A stretch of DNA of 45,665 bases from NCBI RefSeq assembly GCF_002217405.1, contig NZ_MUHE01000047.1, forward strand, positions 1 through 45,665, given 5' to 3'. Shown piece by piece: positions 8,785-17,526 of the stretch (positions are counted from its first letter, which is position 1; each line of letters begins with the position of its first letter). The translations under genes were made by a program, and so were the position numbers. The notes beneath the pieces are model-generated. The model was not told the origin of the DNA and made no database searches. It saw nothing but the letters and a program-made list of their open reading frames with translations. The DNA comes from Flavobacterium psychrophilum DSM 3660 = ATCC 49418. Lineage in GTDB: Bacteria; Bacteroidota; Bacteroidia; Flavobacteriales; Flavobacteriaceae.

Positions 8785-9096
8785 ATGATAATATACAACG
8801 TAACAATAAACATTCACGAAAGTGTGCACGACCAATGGTTTTCTTGGATGCAGGAAAAACACATTGCCGATGTTTTAGCAACAGGTAAATTTACCTCAGC
8901 CAGAATGGTCAAAGTTTTAATAGAAGAAGAAATGGGCGGAATTACCTATTCTGTTCAATTTACAACAGATAATAAAGAAACTTTACAAAAATATTATGAA
9001 GAAGATGCGCCAAAAATGCGTGAAGAAGGATTAAAGCTTTTTGGGGATAAAATGTTGGCTTTTAGAACAGAATTGGAAGTAATCAGTGAACATTAA
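8785..9096 (+). CDS. DUF4286 family protein
   Basis: This small cytoplasmic protein of 103 residues starts MIIYNVTINIHESVH and matches the length and layout of the DUF4286 family common in Bacteroidota. The predicted fold is a ferredoxin-like alpha/beta domain, and no signal peptide, membrane segment or catalytic motif is visible. It is followed by rsmA 73 bases later. A start at this ATG is supported by the conserved opening of the family. The function is unknown. Confidence 0.75.
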   Translation: MIIYNVTINIHESVHDQWFSWMQEKHIADVLATGKFTSARMVKVLIEEEMGGITYSVQFTTDNKETLQKYYEEDAPKMREEGLKLFGDKMLAFRTELEVISEH

Positions 9097-9169
9097 ATAG
9101 ATTATTAAAGATTAGACTACCTAAATCTAATCAACTTAAAAATACACAATAAAATAATCTATTAGAATT

Positions 9170-9949
9170 ATGGAAGCAGTAAAAGCAAAAAAACACCTCG
9201 GACAACATTTCCTAAAAGACGAAAGTATCGCAAAAGACATTGCCGACACTTTAAACCTAGAAGGTTATGACAATGTACTAGAAATAGGGCCTGGAATGGG
9301 TGTGCTCACAAAGTATTTATTAGCAAAAGAAGTTACAACTTATGTGATTGAAATAGATACCGAATCAGTAACTTATCTCGATCAAAATTACCCGAAACTA
9401 AAAGATAAAATCATCTCTAAAGATTTCTTAAAATACAATATTAACGAAATTTTCGAAGGCAAACAATTTGCCATTATTGGAAATTTCCCGTACAATATTT
9501 CGACACAAATTGTGTTTCGTGCTTTAGAATATCGCAACCAGATTCCAGAATTTGCAGGCATGTTCCAGAAAGAAGTAGCCCAAAGAATTTGCGAAAAAAA
9601 AGGAACAAAAGCCTACGGAATACTATCGGTTTTAGTACAAGCATTTTATGATGCCGAATATTTATTTACAGTCGATGAAACCGTATTTATCCCGCCGCCA
9701 AAAGTAAAATCGGGTGTATTGCGTTTGCGAAGAAAAAAAGATTATAGTTTGCCATGTGGCGAAAAATTATTTTTCACAGTAGTAAAAACGGCTTTTCAAC
9801 AACGAAGAAAAACATTGCGAAACAGTTTAAAAACATTAAATTTGTCGGATATTCTGCGGGAAGACGAAGTTTTTAATCTTCGCCCAGAACAATTAGACGT
9901 GCAACAATTTATAGAACTGACAAAAAAAATAGAAGCCGATGGAATTTAA
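9170..9949 (+). CDS. rsmA: 16S rRNA (adenine-1518/1519-N6)-dimethyltransferase
   Basis: RsmA (KsgA) dimethylates two adjacent adenines in the helix 45 loop of 16S rRNA, a late step in small-subunit maturation. The 259-residue protein opens with [14 protein letters not shown], has the SAM-binding motif [10 protein letters not shown] near residue 38, and the catalytic NFPYN motif. The C-terminal [13 protein letters not shown] segment is also typical. Its 3' end overlaps the mgtE start by 11 bases, so the two are translationally linked. Confidence 0.97.
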
Positions 9950-11288
9950 AATCAGCAAAGATCTAATAAAAGAGTTAGAGCAACTTATTGAGCAAAAAGA
10001 CGACCAACAATTGGAGCTTTTGCTAAATGACATGCACCATGCTGATATTGCCGAAATTCTAGACGAACTAGATTTTGACGAAGCAACCTATATTTTTAAA
10101 GTTTTAGATTCCGAAAAAACAGCCGAAATTCTATTAGAACTCGAAGATGATTTAAGAGAAAACATACTAAGTAGATTATCCCCAAAAGAAATCGCCGAAG
10201 AACTAGATGAATTAGAAACCAATGATGCTGCCGATATTATTGCCGAACTTTCTAAAAGCAAAAAAGAAGAAGTAATATCAGAACTTCAAGACGTAGAACA
10301 TGCCAAAGATATTGTCGATTTATTACGTTACAAAGAAGACACCGCTGGCGGAATCATGCACAAAGAACTCGTAAAAGTTTACGAAAACTGGAACGTACTT
10401 ACCTGCATAAAAGAAATGCGAATTCAGGCCGAAAACATTTCTCGAGTACACTCTATATATGTTGTAGACGAACAAGACAAATTATTAGGAAGACTATCGC
10501 TCAAGGACTTACTTACAACCTCAACAAAAACACCAATTAGCGAAGTTTACATCAAAAAACTAAACTCGGTAATGGTAGACACCGAAGATATTGAAGTAGC
10601 TCGAATCATGCAAAAATACGACCTAGAAGCAATTCCTGTAACCGACGAATTAGGCCGATTAGTAGGTCGAATTACCATAGATGACATTGTAGATGTAATA
10701 AAAGAAGAAGCCGAAAAAGACTACCAATTAGCAGCAGGTATCACCCAAGATGTAGAATCTAGCGATACTGTTTTAGAACTAATGAAAGCAAGATTACCTT
10801 GGCTTTTAATCGGAATGGTTATCGAAATTATTGCATCAAAAGTACTAGAAGGAAACCAAACCTCAGTTCAGGAATATTTTACTTTAATGATATTTGTACC
10901 ATTGCTATCGGCTACAGCCGGAAACATTGGCGTACAAGCATCAGCAATTGTCGTACAAGGCTTGGCAAACGGAACCCTAAAACAATACAGCAGACAATAC
11001 TTATCTAAAGAACTATCAGTAGCCTTAATTTCAGGAACAATAATATCCCTGTTTTTATTTTTGTATCATTCCCTAATGTACCAACAATATTTAGTAGGAT
11101 TTGCAATCTCTATCTCTATGTTAGTAGTAATCTTATTTGCCGCTACACTAGGAGTATTAGTCCCCCTATTTTTACACAAAAAGAAAATCGATCCAGCCAT
11201 AGCCACAGGACCATTTATCACTACTACAAACGACGTATTTGGCATTATGATTTATTTTTGGATAGCCAGATTAATATTAGGTTTTTAA
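9939..11288 (+). CDS. mgtE: Magnesium transporter MgtE
   Basis: An inner-membrane Mg2+ channel gated by cytoplasmic Mg2+. The 449 residues show the MgtE order: an acidic alpha-helical N domain (about 1-125, with repeated ELDELE-type helices), two CBS domains (about 130-255), a plug helix, and five membrane helices at 280-449. The membrane part carries the conserved [13 protein letters not shown] segment. The gene starts inside the rsmA coding end and is followed by proC 10 bases later. Confidence 0.95.
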
Positions 11289-11298
11289 AATTAAAATT

Positions 11299-12075
11299 AT
11301 GAAAATACACATCATAGGTGGCGGAAATTTAGGCGTTGCCATCGCTTTAGGAATAACAAAATACACAACAAACAATCACGTAACCGTTACAAAAAGAAAC
11401 CAAGAAACCATTTCCTACTTACAGGAAAAAGGAATCGAAATCTCTAACAACAACACACACAATATTCAACAAGCCGACATTATCATTCTAACCGTAAAAC
11501 CACATCAGGCAGAAACAGTATTAAAAGAAATTTCTGATAAAATTAAGCACAAAACCATCCTATCGGCAGTCAGTGGCACAACAATAAACACCCTTCAAAA
11601 TATAGTAGAAAACAACCATACAATAATACGAATCATGCCCAATATCGCCATACAATTTGGCGAATCAGCCACCTGCATTTCGTTCGAAGAAAAAGACAAA
11701 AACCAAGCCCAAAAAGCAATTTCCTTATTCCAACAACTAGGAACAGCACCCGTAATCGAAGAAAAACTAATGGATGCCGCCACCGTTCTTGGCGCTTGCG
11801 GCACCGCTTATGCCCTACGCTACATTCGCGCCTCCATGCAAGCCGGAATAGAAATAGGTTTCGATGCCCAAACCGCACTCGCCATAGCAGCACAAACCGC
11901 AAAAGGCGCCGCAAAAATGCTCCTAGAAGAAAAAGTACACCCAGAACAACTCATAGACAGAGTAACCACCCCGCAAGGATGCACCATCGTAGGACTCAAC
12001 GAAATGGAACACCAAGGCTTCAGCTCATCATTAATAAAAGGAATAAAAACATCATTACAAAAAATAAAAGGGTAA
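11299..12075 (+). CDS. proC: Pyrroline-5-carboxylate reductase
   Basis: This enzyme performs the last step of proline synthesis, NAD(P)H-dependent reduction of pyrroline-5-carboxylate. The 258-residue protein has the Rossmann motif GGGNLGVAIA at about 7-16 and the C-terminal signature around EQLIDRVTTPQGCTIVGL. The second half of the gene (about 11760-12020) is visibly richer in G and C than its neighbours, with frequent gcc, ggc and acc codons; the protein reads normally through it. It follows mgtE closely, so an operon is likely. Confidence 0.92.
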   Translation: MKIHIIGGGNLGVAIALGITKYTTNNHVTVTKRNQETISYLQEKGIEISNNNTHNIQQADIIILTVKPHQAETVLKEISDKIKHKTILSAVSGTTINTLQNIVENNHTIIRIMPNIAIQFGESATCISFEEKDKNQAQKAISLFQQLGTAPVIEEKLMDAATVLGACGTAYALRYIRASMQAGIEIGFDAQTALAIAAQTAKGAAKMLLEEKVHPEQLIDRVTTPQGCTIVGLNEMEHQGFSSSLIKGIKTSLQKIKG

Positions 12076-12099
12076 TTATTTTGGCATTCCCCTCCTAAA

Positions 12100-12190
12100 A
12101 AAGTCGGGTCGGGCTTTGCGCTTGTAGTCCTCGCACTTCCTTCGTCAGGCTGTGGGCTACCGCTACAATCCCTAATGCGAGAGCACTCTA
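12100..12190 (-). ncRNA. GC-rich structured element, possibly Flavo-1-like
   Basis: A GC-rich island in an AT-rich gap. Read on the minus strand it runs from TTAGGGATTGTAGCGG to AAGCCCGACCC, and TTGTAG pairs with CTACAA. The pattern resembles structured intergenic elements I know from flavobacterial genomes, for which Rfam has a family called Flavo-1. A related core is seen at 21415-21515. It encodes no sensible protein. The strand and family assignment are inference and could not be tested here. Confidence 0.4.
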
Positions 12191-12337
12191 ACTACATGAT
12201 ATAAATTCAAACAAAAATTTACATAAATTCGTAAGTATTTATATTATAAATGTACCAGAATTAGTATATTTATCATATAAATACCTTGTGTACTTTGTGC
12301 CATACTTTGTGAACTCCGTGCTTCAAAAAAAAATAAA

Positions 12338-13324
12338 ATGAACCCACAAAACATAAAAATACTCCACCTCGACAGCAACCACCCATTACTTATGGCGCAA
12401 TTGCAAGAAGCAGGATTTATAAATCACGAAGATTACAACTCTTCAAAAGAAGAAATCGAGACAAAAATTCAGGACTATCAAGGCATCGTGATTCGCAGCC
12501 GATTCAAAATAGACAAAACATTTCTCGACAAAGCCACTAATTTACAATTTATAGCCCGAGTAGGTGCAGGACTCGAAAGCATCAATTGCGATTATGCACT
12601 CACAAAAGGAATACAACTCATTGCAGCACCCGAAGGCAATAGCAATGCAGTAGCAGAGCACACACTAGGCATGCTGCTTTCGCTAATGAACAACCTCAAC
12701 AAAGCCAACAAAGAAATTCGCTCCGGACACTGGAACCGAGAAGCAAATCGTGGGCACGAACTCGACGGAAAAACCATAGGAATTATAGGTTACGGAAACA
12801 TGGGAAAATCATTTGCCAAAAAACTTCGAGGCTTCGATACACAAGTTTTATGCTATGACATACTCGAAAATATAGCCGACAGCAATGCCAAACAAGTAAC
12901 TTTACAGGAACTACAACAAAAAGCAGATGTGGTAAGTCTTCACATTCCGTGGACTCCCCAAACCGATAAAATGGTTAATACCCATTTTATTACTGCTTTT
13001 GCAAAACCTTTCTGGCTAATAAATACCTCACGTGGCAATAATGTAGTAACTCACGATTTAGTTACTGCTTTACAGTCTAAAAAAATAATAGGCGCAGGAC
13101 TCGATGTTTTAGAATACGAAAAACTATCTTTCGAAAACTTATTTGAAGAACAAAAACCAGCTGCTTTCGAGTATTTGCTACAAGCACAAAACGTTTTACT
13201 ATCTCCCCATATTGCAGGCTGGACTATAGAAAGTAAAGAGAAGTTAGCCCAAGTTATTGTACAAAAAATAAGAAAAAAATATTTTGGTCTAACCGAAGGA
13301 TTACAACACAATAACGGGAATTAA
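12338..13324 (+). CDS. D-isomer-specific 2-hydroxyacid dehydrogenase (phosphoglycerate dehydrogenase-like)
   Basis: An NAD-dependent cytoplasmic oxidoreductase of 328 residues. The NAD site GYGNMG is at 151-156. The catalytic Arg232 (NTSRG), a Glu at 259-261 (LDVLEYE) and His291 (SPHIAGW) are all in place, as is the RVGAGLESIN substrate loop at 74. The short single-domain form lacks the C-terminal ACT domain of long SerA proteins. It might serve serine synthesis or reduce another 2-oxoacid; no serC neighbour is present to decide. A 262-base spacer separates it from proC, so it probably has its own promoter, although no convincing TAnnTTTG box was found. Confidence 0.85.
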   Translation: MNPQNIKILHLDSNHPLLMAQLQEAGFINHEDYNSSKEEIETKIQDYQGIVIRSRFKIDKTFLDKATNLQFIARVGAGLESINCDYALTKGIQLIAAPEGNSNAVAEHTLGMLLSLMNNLNKANKEIRSGHWNREANRGHELDGKTIGIIGYGNMGKSFAKKLRGFDTQVLCYDILENIADSNAKQVTLQELQQKADVVSLHIPWTPQTDKMVNTHFITAFAKPFWLINTSRGNNVVTHDLVTALQSKKIIGAGLDVLEYEKLSFENLFEEQKPAAFEYLLQAQNVLLSPHIAGWTIESKEKLAQVIVQKIRKKYFGLTEGLQHNNGN

Positions 13325-13382
13325 AGGCATTTTCTATCTAACTAAAAGTCATGAGGGTTTTTATTAAACCTATTCAAGCAAG

Positions 13383-13546
13383 TAATACCATTTAAAGTTT
13401 AAATTTACTGGGATAAAAAAACATACAGTTTGTCATTCCGAGGAACGAGGAATCTCATCAAGTTATTCAAATTATGAGATTCCTCGTTCCTCGGAATGAC
13501 AACATCCTCAATAAATATTCCAGTATTTTTAAAGCTAAATTGGTAT
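13383..13546 (+). repeat. MITE-like palindromic element, copy 2
   Basis: This is the same 164-bp element as 195-358, in the same orientation, differing at one base. Here the internal 29-bp hairpin is perfect: 13430-13458 pairs with 13474-13502 around a 15-base loop. The right end TGGTAT directly abuts the terminator arm at 13547. The flanks differ from those of copy 1, which fixes the element boundaries to within about two bases. Confidence 0.88.
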
Positions 13547-13592
13547 AAAACAAAAAAGGCGAGAAAATTAATATTCTCGCCTTTTTTGTTTT
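13547..13592. terminator. Bidirectional rho-independent terminator
   Basis: A perfect 19-bp inverted repeat (AAAACAAAAAAGGCGAGAA with its complement at 13574-13592) encloses an 8-base loop. GGCGAGAA forms the GC-rich core, and each strand ends in a T-run. It sits between the convergent dehydrogenase gene and the olsF-like gene and can serve both. Confidence 0.9.
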
Positions 13593-13596
13593 AATC

Positions 13597-15402
13597 CTAG
13601 CACTCCCCTTTTTCTGCTAATTTCCTTTCTAATTCTGCCTGAAATTCTTCCATAACAGGCTTCATAGTACTTTCGGGAATATCTGCAATTCTAATATACA
13701 TTAATCCATCTACAGCGTTATTAAACAAAGGATCTACATTAAAGGCAACTACTTTTGCATTTTGTTTGATGTATTTTTTTATTAAAACTGGCAAGCGCAA
13801 ACTACCTGGCTCTAGTTCGTCTAATAATTTATCAAATTTAACCAAATCGGCTTCAGCTTCATTAAAAATAAAATCCTTATCGGCATCTTTTAGTTTTACT
13901 TTATACTCTTTTTTGGGATGAATATATTGTGCCACATAAGGGTCATAATAATTAGATTTCATAAACTCGATCATGAGCGATTTAGAGAAATCTGAAAACT
14001 GATTACTTATGCTTACCCCACCTATTAAGAATTTATGCTCTGGATGACGTAAAGTAGTATGCACAATCCCTTTCCAGAGCAGGAACAATGGCATTGGTTT
14101 TTGCTGGTATTCTTTAATAATAAATGCCCTACCCATTTCGATAGACTTGCTCATCATATCATATAATTCTGGTTCGAAACGAAACAAATCTTGAAGATAA
14201 AACCCATCTATTCCATATTTTGCAAATATTTCTGATCCTAATCCCATTCTGTAAGCGCCTGCAACTACTTTGGCTTCTGAGTCCCATAAAAAGAGATGGT
14301 GGTAATGTTTGTCAAACGAATCAATATCTATCGATTCATTTGTACCTTCTCCCACTTCTCTAAAAGTAATCTCACGCAAACGACCTATTTCGTGCAAAAC
14401 ATTAGGAATATCATCTGCTTTTGCAAAGAACACTTCATAATTTTTACTTTGCAATAGTCGGTCATCATTTTTGCGAAGATGATCAATCTCGACAATCATT
14501 TTTTCTAAATTGGCGCCTGTAACAATCTCTTTTGGGTTTTTTGGCAATTTTAAACTAGGCACTGTGAGCAGCTTACTTTCCTTTTCGAAAGCATTAGCCA
14601 GCATATATGTTTTTTTGCGCAAAAATTCCGAATAGGCCTCGATTGTTTCATGCTCGTTTTGCTCTGCTACAGAAATTGGTTTTCCTATACGAACTTTAAT
14701 TACACGATCCTTCTGTGTTAGCAACTCCGAAGGGAGTTTTGCGGTACGAAGCGTGCTGCTAATTTTAGATAAAAAGTAAAAAAAGCGACTGTTTTTTGCA
14801 TGAAAATAAATAGGAACTACAGGAACTTGGGCTTTTCTAATTACTTTGATAGCGCCTTCTTCCCATGGCTTATCTACCATTATTTTGCCGTCCTTATAAG
14901 TAGAAACTTCGCCCGCAGGAAACATTCCCAATGGTTTTCCGTCTCTTAGATGACGAAGTGTTTCCTTAATTCCTATCACACTCGATTTTGCGTCTTTATG
15001 ATCCTCAAAAGGATTTACAGGCATAATATAAGGCTTCATAGGCTCTATCCTATGAAGTAAAAAATTAGCAATGATCTTAAAATTAGGTTCTCTTTCGAGC
15101 ATTAATTTTAATAATAAAATACCATCAATACCCCCAAGAGGATGATTGGAAACCGTAATATAGGCACCCTCTTTAGGCAAACGTTTGAGGTCTTCTTCTG
15201 GAATTTCGAACTTAATTTGAAACTCATCTAATATAGCATTCAAGAATTCTAACTCAGACAAATGCTTATTTTTGTCATAAATTTCATTAAGCGTCGATAT
15301 CTTAAGTGCCTTCATGAGTAACCATCCTGAGAAAGTTCCCAAAACTCCATATTTGTCGGTATTTATTGCTTTTGCAACTTCTTTAGCGGTAACTAAACCC
15401 AT
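13597..15402 (-). CDS. olsF: Bifunctional acyltransferase, OlsF-like ornithine-lipid synthase
   Basis: The 601-residue protein joins two acyltransferases. Residues about 1-290 form a PlsC-like O-acyltransferase with the motif NHPLGGID (His87, Asp93) and an FPAGE segment at 161-165 corresponding to FPEGT. Residues about 320-601 form a GNAT-like N-acyltransferase of the OlsB/haemolysin type (VVAGAYRMGLGSEIF near 390). This order is that of OlsF, described from Serratia and Flavobacterium johnsoniae, which makes ornithine lipids: the C-terminal part N-acylates ornithine and the N-terminal part adds the second acyl chain. Use of glycine or another amino acid cannot be excluded. It is a single-gene unit ending at the shared terminator. 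Confidence 0.78.
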   Translation of the reverse strand: MGLVTAKEVAKAINTDKYGVLGTFSGWLLMKALKISTLNEIYDKNKHLSELEFLNAILDEFQIKFEIPEEDLKRLPKEGAYITVSNHPLGGIDGILLLKLMLEREPNFKIIANFLLHRIEPMKPYIMPVNPFEDHKDAKSSVIGIKETLRHLRDGKPLGMFPAGEVSTYKDGKIMVDKPWEEGAIKVIRKAQVPVVPIYFHAKNSRFFYFLSKISSTLRTAKLPSELLTQKDRVIKVRIGKPISVAEQNEHETIEAYSEFLRKKTYMLANAFEKESKLLTVPSLKLPKNPKEIVTGANLEKMIVEIDHLRKNDDRLLQSKNYEVFFAKADDIPNVLHEIGRLREITFREVGEGTNESIDIDSFDKHYHHLFLWDSEAKVVAGAYRMGLGSEIFAKYGIDGFYLQDLFRFEPELYDMMSKSIEMGRAFIIKEYQQKPMPLFLLWKGIVHTTLRHPEHKFLIGGVSISNQFSDFSKSLMIEFMKSNYYDPYVAQYIHPKKEYKVKLKDADKDFIFNEAEADLVKFDKLLDELEPGSLRLPVLIKKYIKQNAKVVAFNVDPLFNNAVDGLMYIRIADIPESTMKPVMEEFQAELERKLAEKGEC

Positions 15403-15427
15403 TTATCTCTGAATTTTTGGCGAAAAG

Positions 15428-15435
15428 CAAAGATA
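15428..15435 (-). promoter_or_regulatory. Candidate -7 box of the olsF-like gene
   Basis: On the minus strand this reads TATCTTTG followed by C, a close match to the Bacteroidota box, 25 bases before the start codon. Confidence 0.45.
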
Positions 15436-15569
15436 ACAAAACTTGTCTAATTTTAAGAAAAACTTTCATCTTAATCTGCACACCCCTAATTATGATTAAA
15501 TAAAAATCGTTGATTATAAAGACTTTAAAAGTAAATAAAATTTATTTTTAAAATTGCCTATTTTTTCTA

Positions 15570-15577
15570 TACTTTTG
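15570..15577 (+). promoter_or_regulatory. Candidate -7 box of xthA
   Basis: TACTTTTG fits TAnnTTTG and lies 21 bases before the chosen ATG. It overlaps the possible upstream in-frame start at 15554, which supports the shorter protein. Confidence 0.45.
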
Positions 15578-15598
15578 ATAAAAAAGACTCCCATTTCA

Positions 15599-16360
15599 AT
15601 GAAAATAATTTCCTACAATGTAAACGGAATTCGAGCAGCCATTACCAAAGGATTTATCGATTGGTTACAAGCCGCAAACCCTGATGTTATTTGCCTTCAG
15701 GAAATAAAAGCCACCCAAGATCAAATTCCTACCGATGCTATTACAGCAGCAGGGTATCCGTATCAATACTATTTTTCGGCACAAAAAAAAGGATACAGTG
15801 GCGTAGCCATTCTTTGCAAAACCGAACCCAAAAATATAGTTTTTGGCACAGAAATAGACCACATGGATTTTGAAGGACGAAATATTAGAGTAGATTTTGA
15901 TGACCTTTCCATCATGAGTTTGTATTTGCCTTCCGGAACAAATATCGAAAGATTAGACCATAAATTTATGTTTATGGATGATTTTCAGAACTATATAAAC
16001 AATCTAAAAACTAAAATCCCAAACCTTATTATTTGTGGCGATTATAACATTTGCCATGAAGCGATAGACATTCATAACCCGACACAAAACGCCAAAACAT
16101 CAGGTTTTTTGCCCGAAGAACGTGCCTGGCTAGATGCTTTTATTAAATCTGGTTTTGTAGATAGTTTTCGCCATTTTAACAAAGAACCCCACCACTACTC
16201 TTGGTGGAGTTACAGAGCTGGTGCTCGTGGCAACAACAAAGGCTGGCGCATCGATTACAATTTAGTTAGCGAAACACTCAAAGAAAGAATAAAAAGAGCC
16301 ATTATTTTACCTGATGCAAAACATTCTGACCATTGTCCCGTTTTAGTAGAAGTAGAATGA
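15599..16360 (+). CDS. xthA: Exodeoxyribonuclease III / AP endonuclease
   Basis: A Mg2+-dependent DNA repair nuclease that cuts at abasic sites and degrades 3' ends. Family motifs run in order: ISYNVNGIRAA at residue 4, CLQEIKA with metal ligand Glu35, ICGDYNICHEAIDIHNP in the middle, WRIDYNLVS, and the C-terminal HSDHCPV with the catalytic Asp-His. The 253-residue length is normal. The ATG at 15599 gives the expected MKIISYN start; an upstream TTG would add 15 residues that do not fit the family. It is divergent from the olsF-like gene. Confidence 0.95.
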   Translation: MKIISYNVNGIRAAITKGFIDWLQAANPDVICLQEIKATQDQIPTDAITAAGYPYQYYFSAQKKGYSGVAILCKTEPKNIVFGTEIDHMDFEGRNIRVDFDDLSIMSLYLPSGTNIERLDHKFMFMDDFQNYINNLKTKIPNLIICGDYNICHEAIDIHNPTQNAKTSGFLPEERAWLDAFIKSGFVDSFRHFNKEPHHYSWWSYRAGARGNNKGWRIDYNLVSETLKERIKRAIILPDAKHSDHCPVLVEVE

Positions 16361-16430
16361 TAAAAAATTAAGATTTATAAAACCTGTGCGCTACTAAAAA
16401 ACAAACAATAATTTAAATAAATTTAAAATA

Positions 16431-17393
16431 ATGATAAAAAAAATTTCCCTAGGATTATTAGTACTAAGCCTAACAACCTCATGCGTTTCTAAAAAAATAT
16501 TTGCCGATTTAGAAACAAAATTTGCCGAACTAAAAAAAGAACGCAATGCTCTTTCTGATGAAAATGAAACTTTAAAAACAACTAAAAACCAGTTTCAATT
16601 AGACAATGCAACACTAAAAACAGAACTCGACAAGCTAAAAGCAGAAAGAGATAAACTCGCTGCCGACTATGCTGCATCAAGCAACAACCTAAAAACATTA
16701 CAAAGTTCCTACAACGCCTTAGAGAAAAATAGCGACGAATCTCTAAAAGCAAACATGGACAAAAATCGTGATTTATTAGCACAACTAGAAGCTAAGGAAA
16801 AAGCTCTTGCTGCCGAAAAAGGACGTTTAGCAAAATTAAGCGGAGACTTAAAAGACCGCTCTGACAGGGTAAACGAATTAGAAGCGCTAATTGCAGCCAA
16901 AGAAGCGTCGATGAAAAAACTAAAAGAAACTTTATCTAAATCGCTAAAAGCATTTGAAGGAAAAGGACTTACCGTACAACAAAAAGACGGAAAAGTATAT
17001 GTTTCTATGGAAAACAAATTGCTTTTCGAATCTGGCAGTTGGGCTGTGGGTACCGAAGGTAAAAAAGCAGTGGTTGCCGTAGCTAAAGTTTTGGGCGATA
17101 ATCCAGACATCTCTATCCTAATAGAAGGCCATACCGATAATGATAAATTTGCAGGAGCAGTTGGTCAAATAGAAAACAACTGGGATTTATCTACAAAAAG
17201 AGCAACATCTATTGTAAATATTTTAGGCGAAAACCCTAAAGTAAATAAGCAAAACCTAACCGCAGCTGGTCGTGGAGAATTCTCGCCACTTATGAGCAAT
17301 GACACACCAGAAGGAAAAGCAAAAAACAGAAGAATCGAAATTATTTTGACTCCAAAATTAGATGAAATCTCTAAAATGTTAAATGACATATAA
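16431..17393 (+). CDS. OmpA-family lipoprotein with coiled-coil spacer
   Basis: An envelope protein anchored in the outer membrane and binding peptidoglycan. The 320-residue chain starts with a lipoprotein signal (lipobox TTSC, Cys18). Residues about 25-165 form a long Lys/Glu/Leu-rich coiled coil, and residues about 190-310 form an OmpA-C domain with ILIEGHTDND and the RRIEI end. The arrangement resembles a Pal/OmpA linker between outer membrane and cell wall. It is followed by a strong terminator, so it closes its transcript. Confidence 0.88.
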   Translation: MIKKISLGLLVLSLTTSCVSKKIFADLETKFAELKKERNALSDENETLKTTKNQFQLDNATLKTELDKLKAERDKLAADYAASSNNLKTLQSSYNALEKNSDESLKANMDKNRDLLAQLEAKEKALAAEKGRLAKLSGDLKDRSDRVNELEALIAAKEASMKKLKETLSKSLKAFEGKGLTVQQKDGKVYVSMENKLLFESGSWAVGTEGKKAVVAVAKVLGDNPDISILIEGHTDNDKFAGAVGQIENNWDLSTKRATSIVNILGENPKVNKQNLTAAGRGEFSPLMSNDTPEGKAKNRRIEIILTPKLDEISKMLNDI

Positions 17394-17414
17394 GCCCTAA
17401 AACACAAAGATTCT

Positions 17415-17446
17415 AGGCTCTAAGATTTTCTTAGAGCCTTTTTTTC
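17415..17446 (+). terminator. Rho-independent terminator after the OmpA-type gene
   Basis: AGGCTCTAAG (17415-17424) pairs with CTTAGAGCCT (17430-17439) around ATTTT, followed by a run of T. It begins 22 bases after the stop codon. Confidence 0.9.
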
Positions 17447-17499
17447 CTTTAAAAAAATTTGTATCTCAAAACCTCAGCTCCTTTTCAAAAAAACCTTTA

Positions 17500-17507
17500 T
17501 ACCTTTG
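17500..17507 (+). promoter_or_regulatory. Candidate -7 box of the tas gene
   Basis: TACCTTTG followed by CA matches the Bacteroidota box, 19 bases before the ATG and downstream of the terminator. No -33 TTG was found at the usual spacing. Confidence 0.45.
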
Positions 17508-17526
17508 CACCTCACGCCTTAAAAAC

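Noticed and set aside
11633..11914. Open frames on the minus strand inside proC
   Set aside because: They overlap a fully recognisable proC on the plus strand, have Arg-rich low-plausibility sequence, and result from the GC-rich codon use of that stretch.
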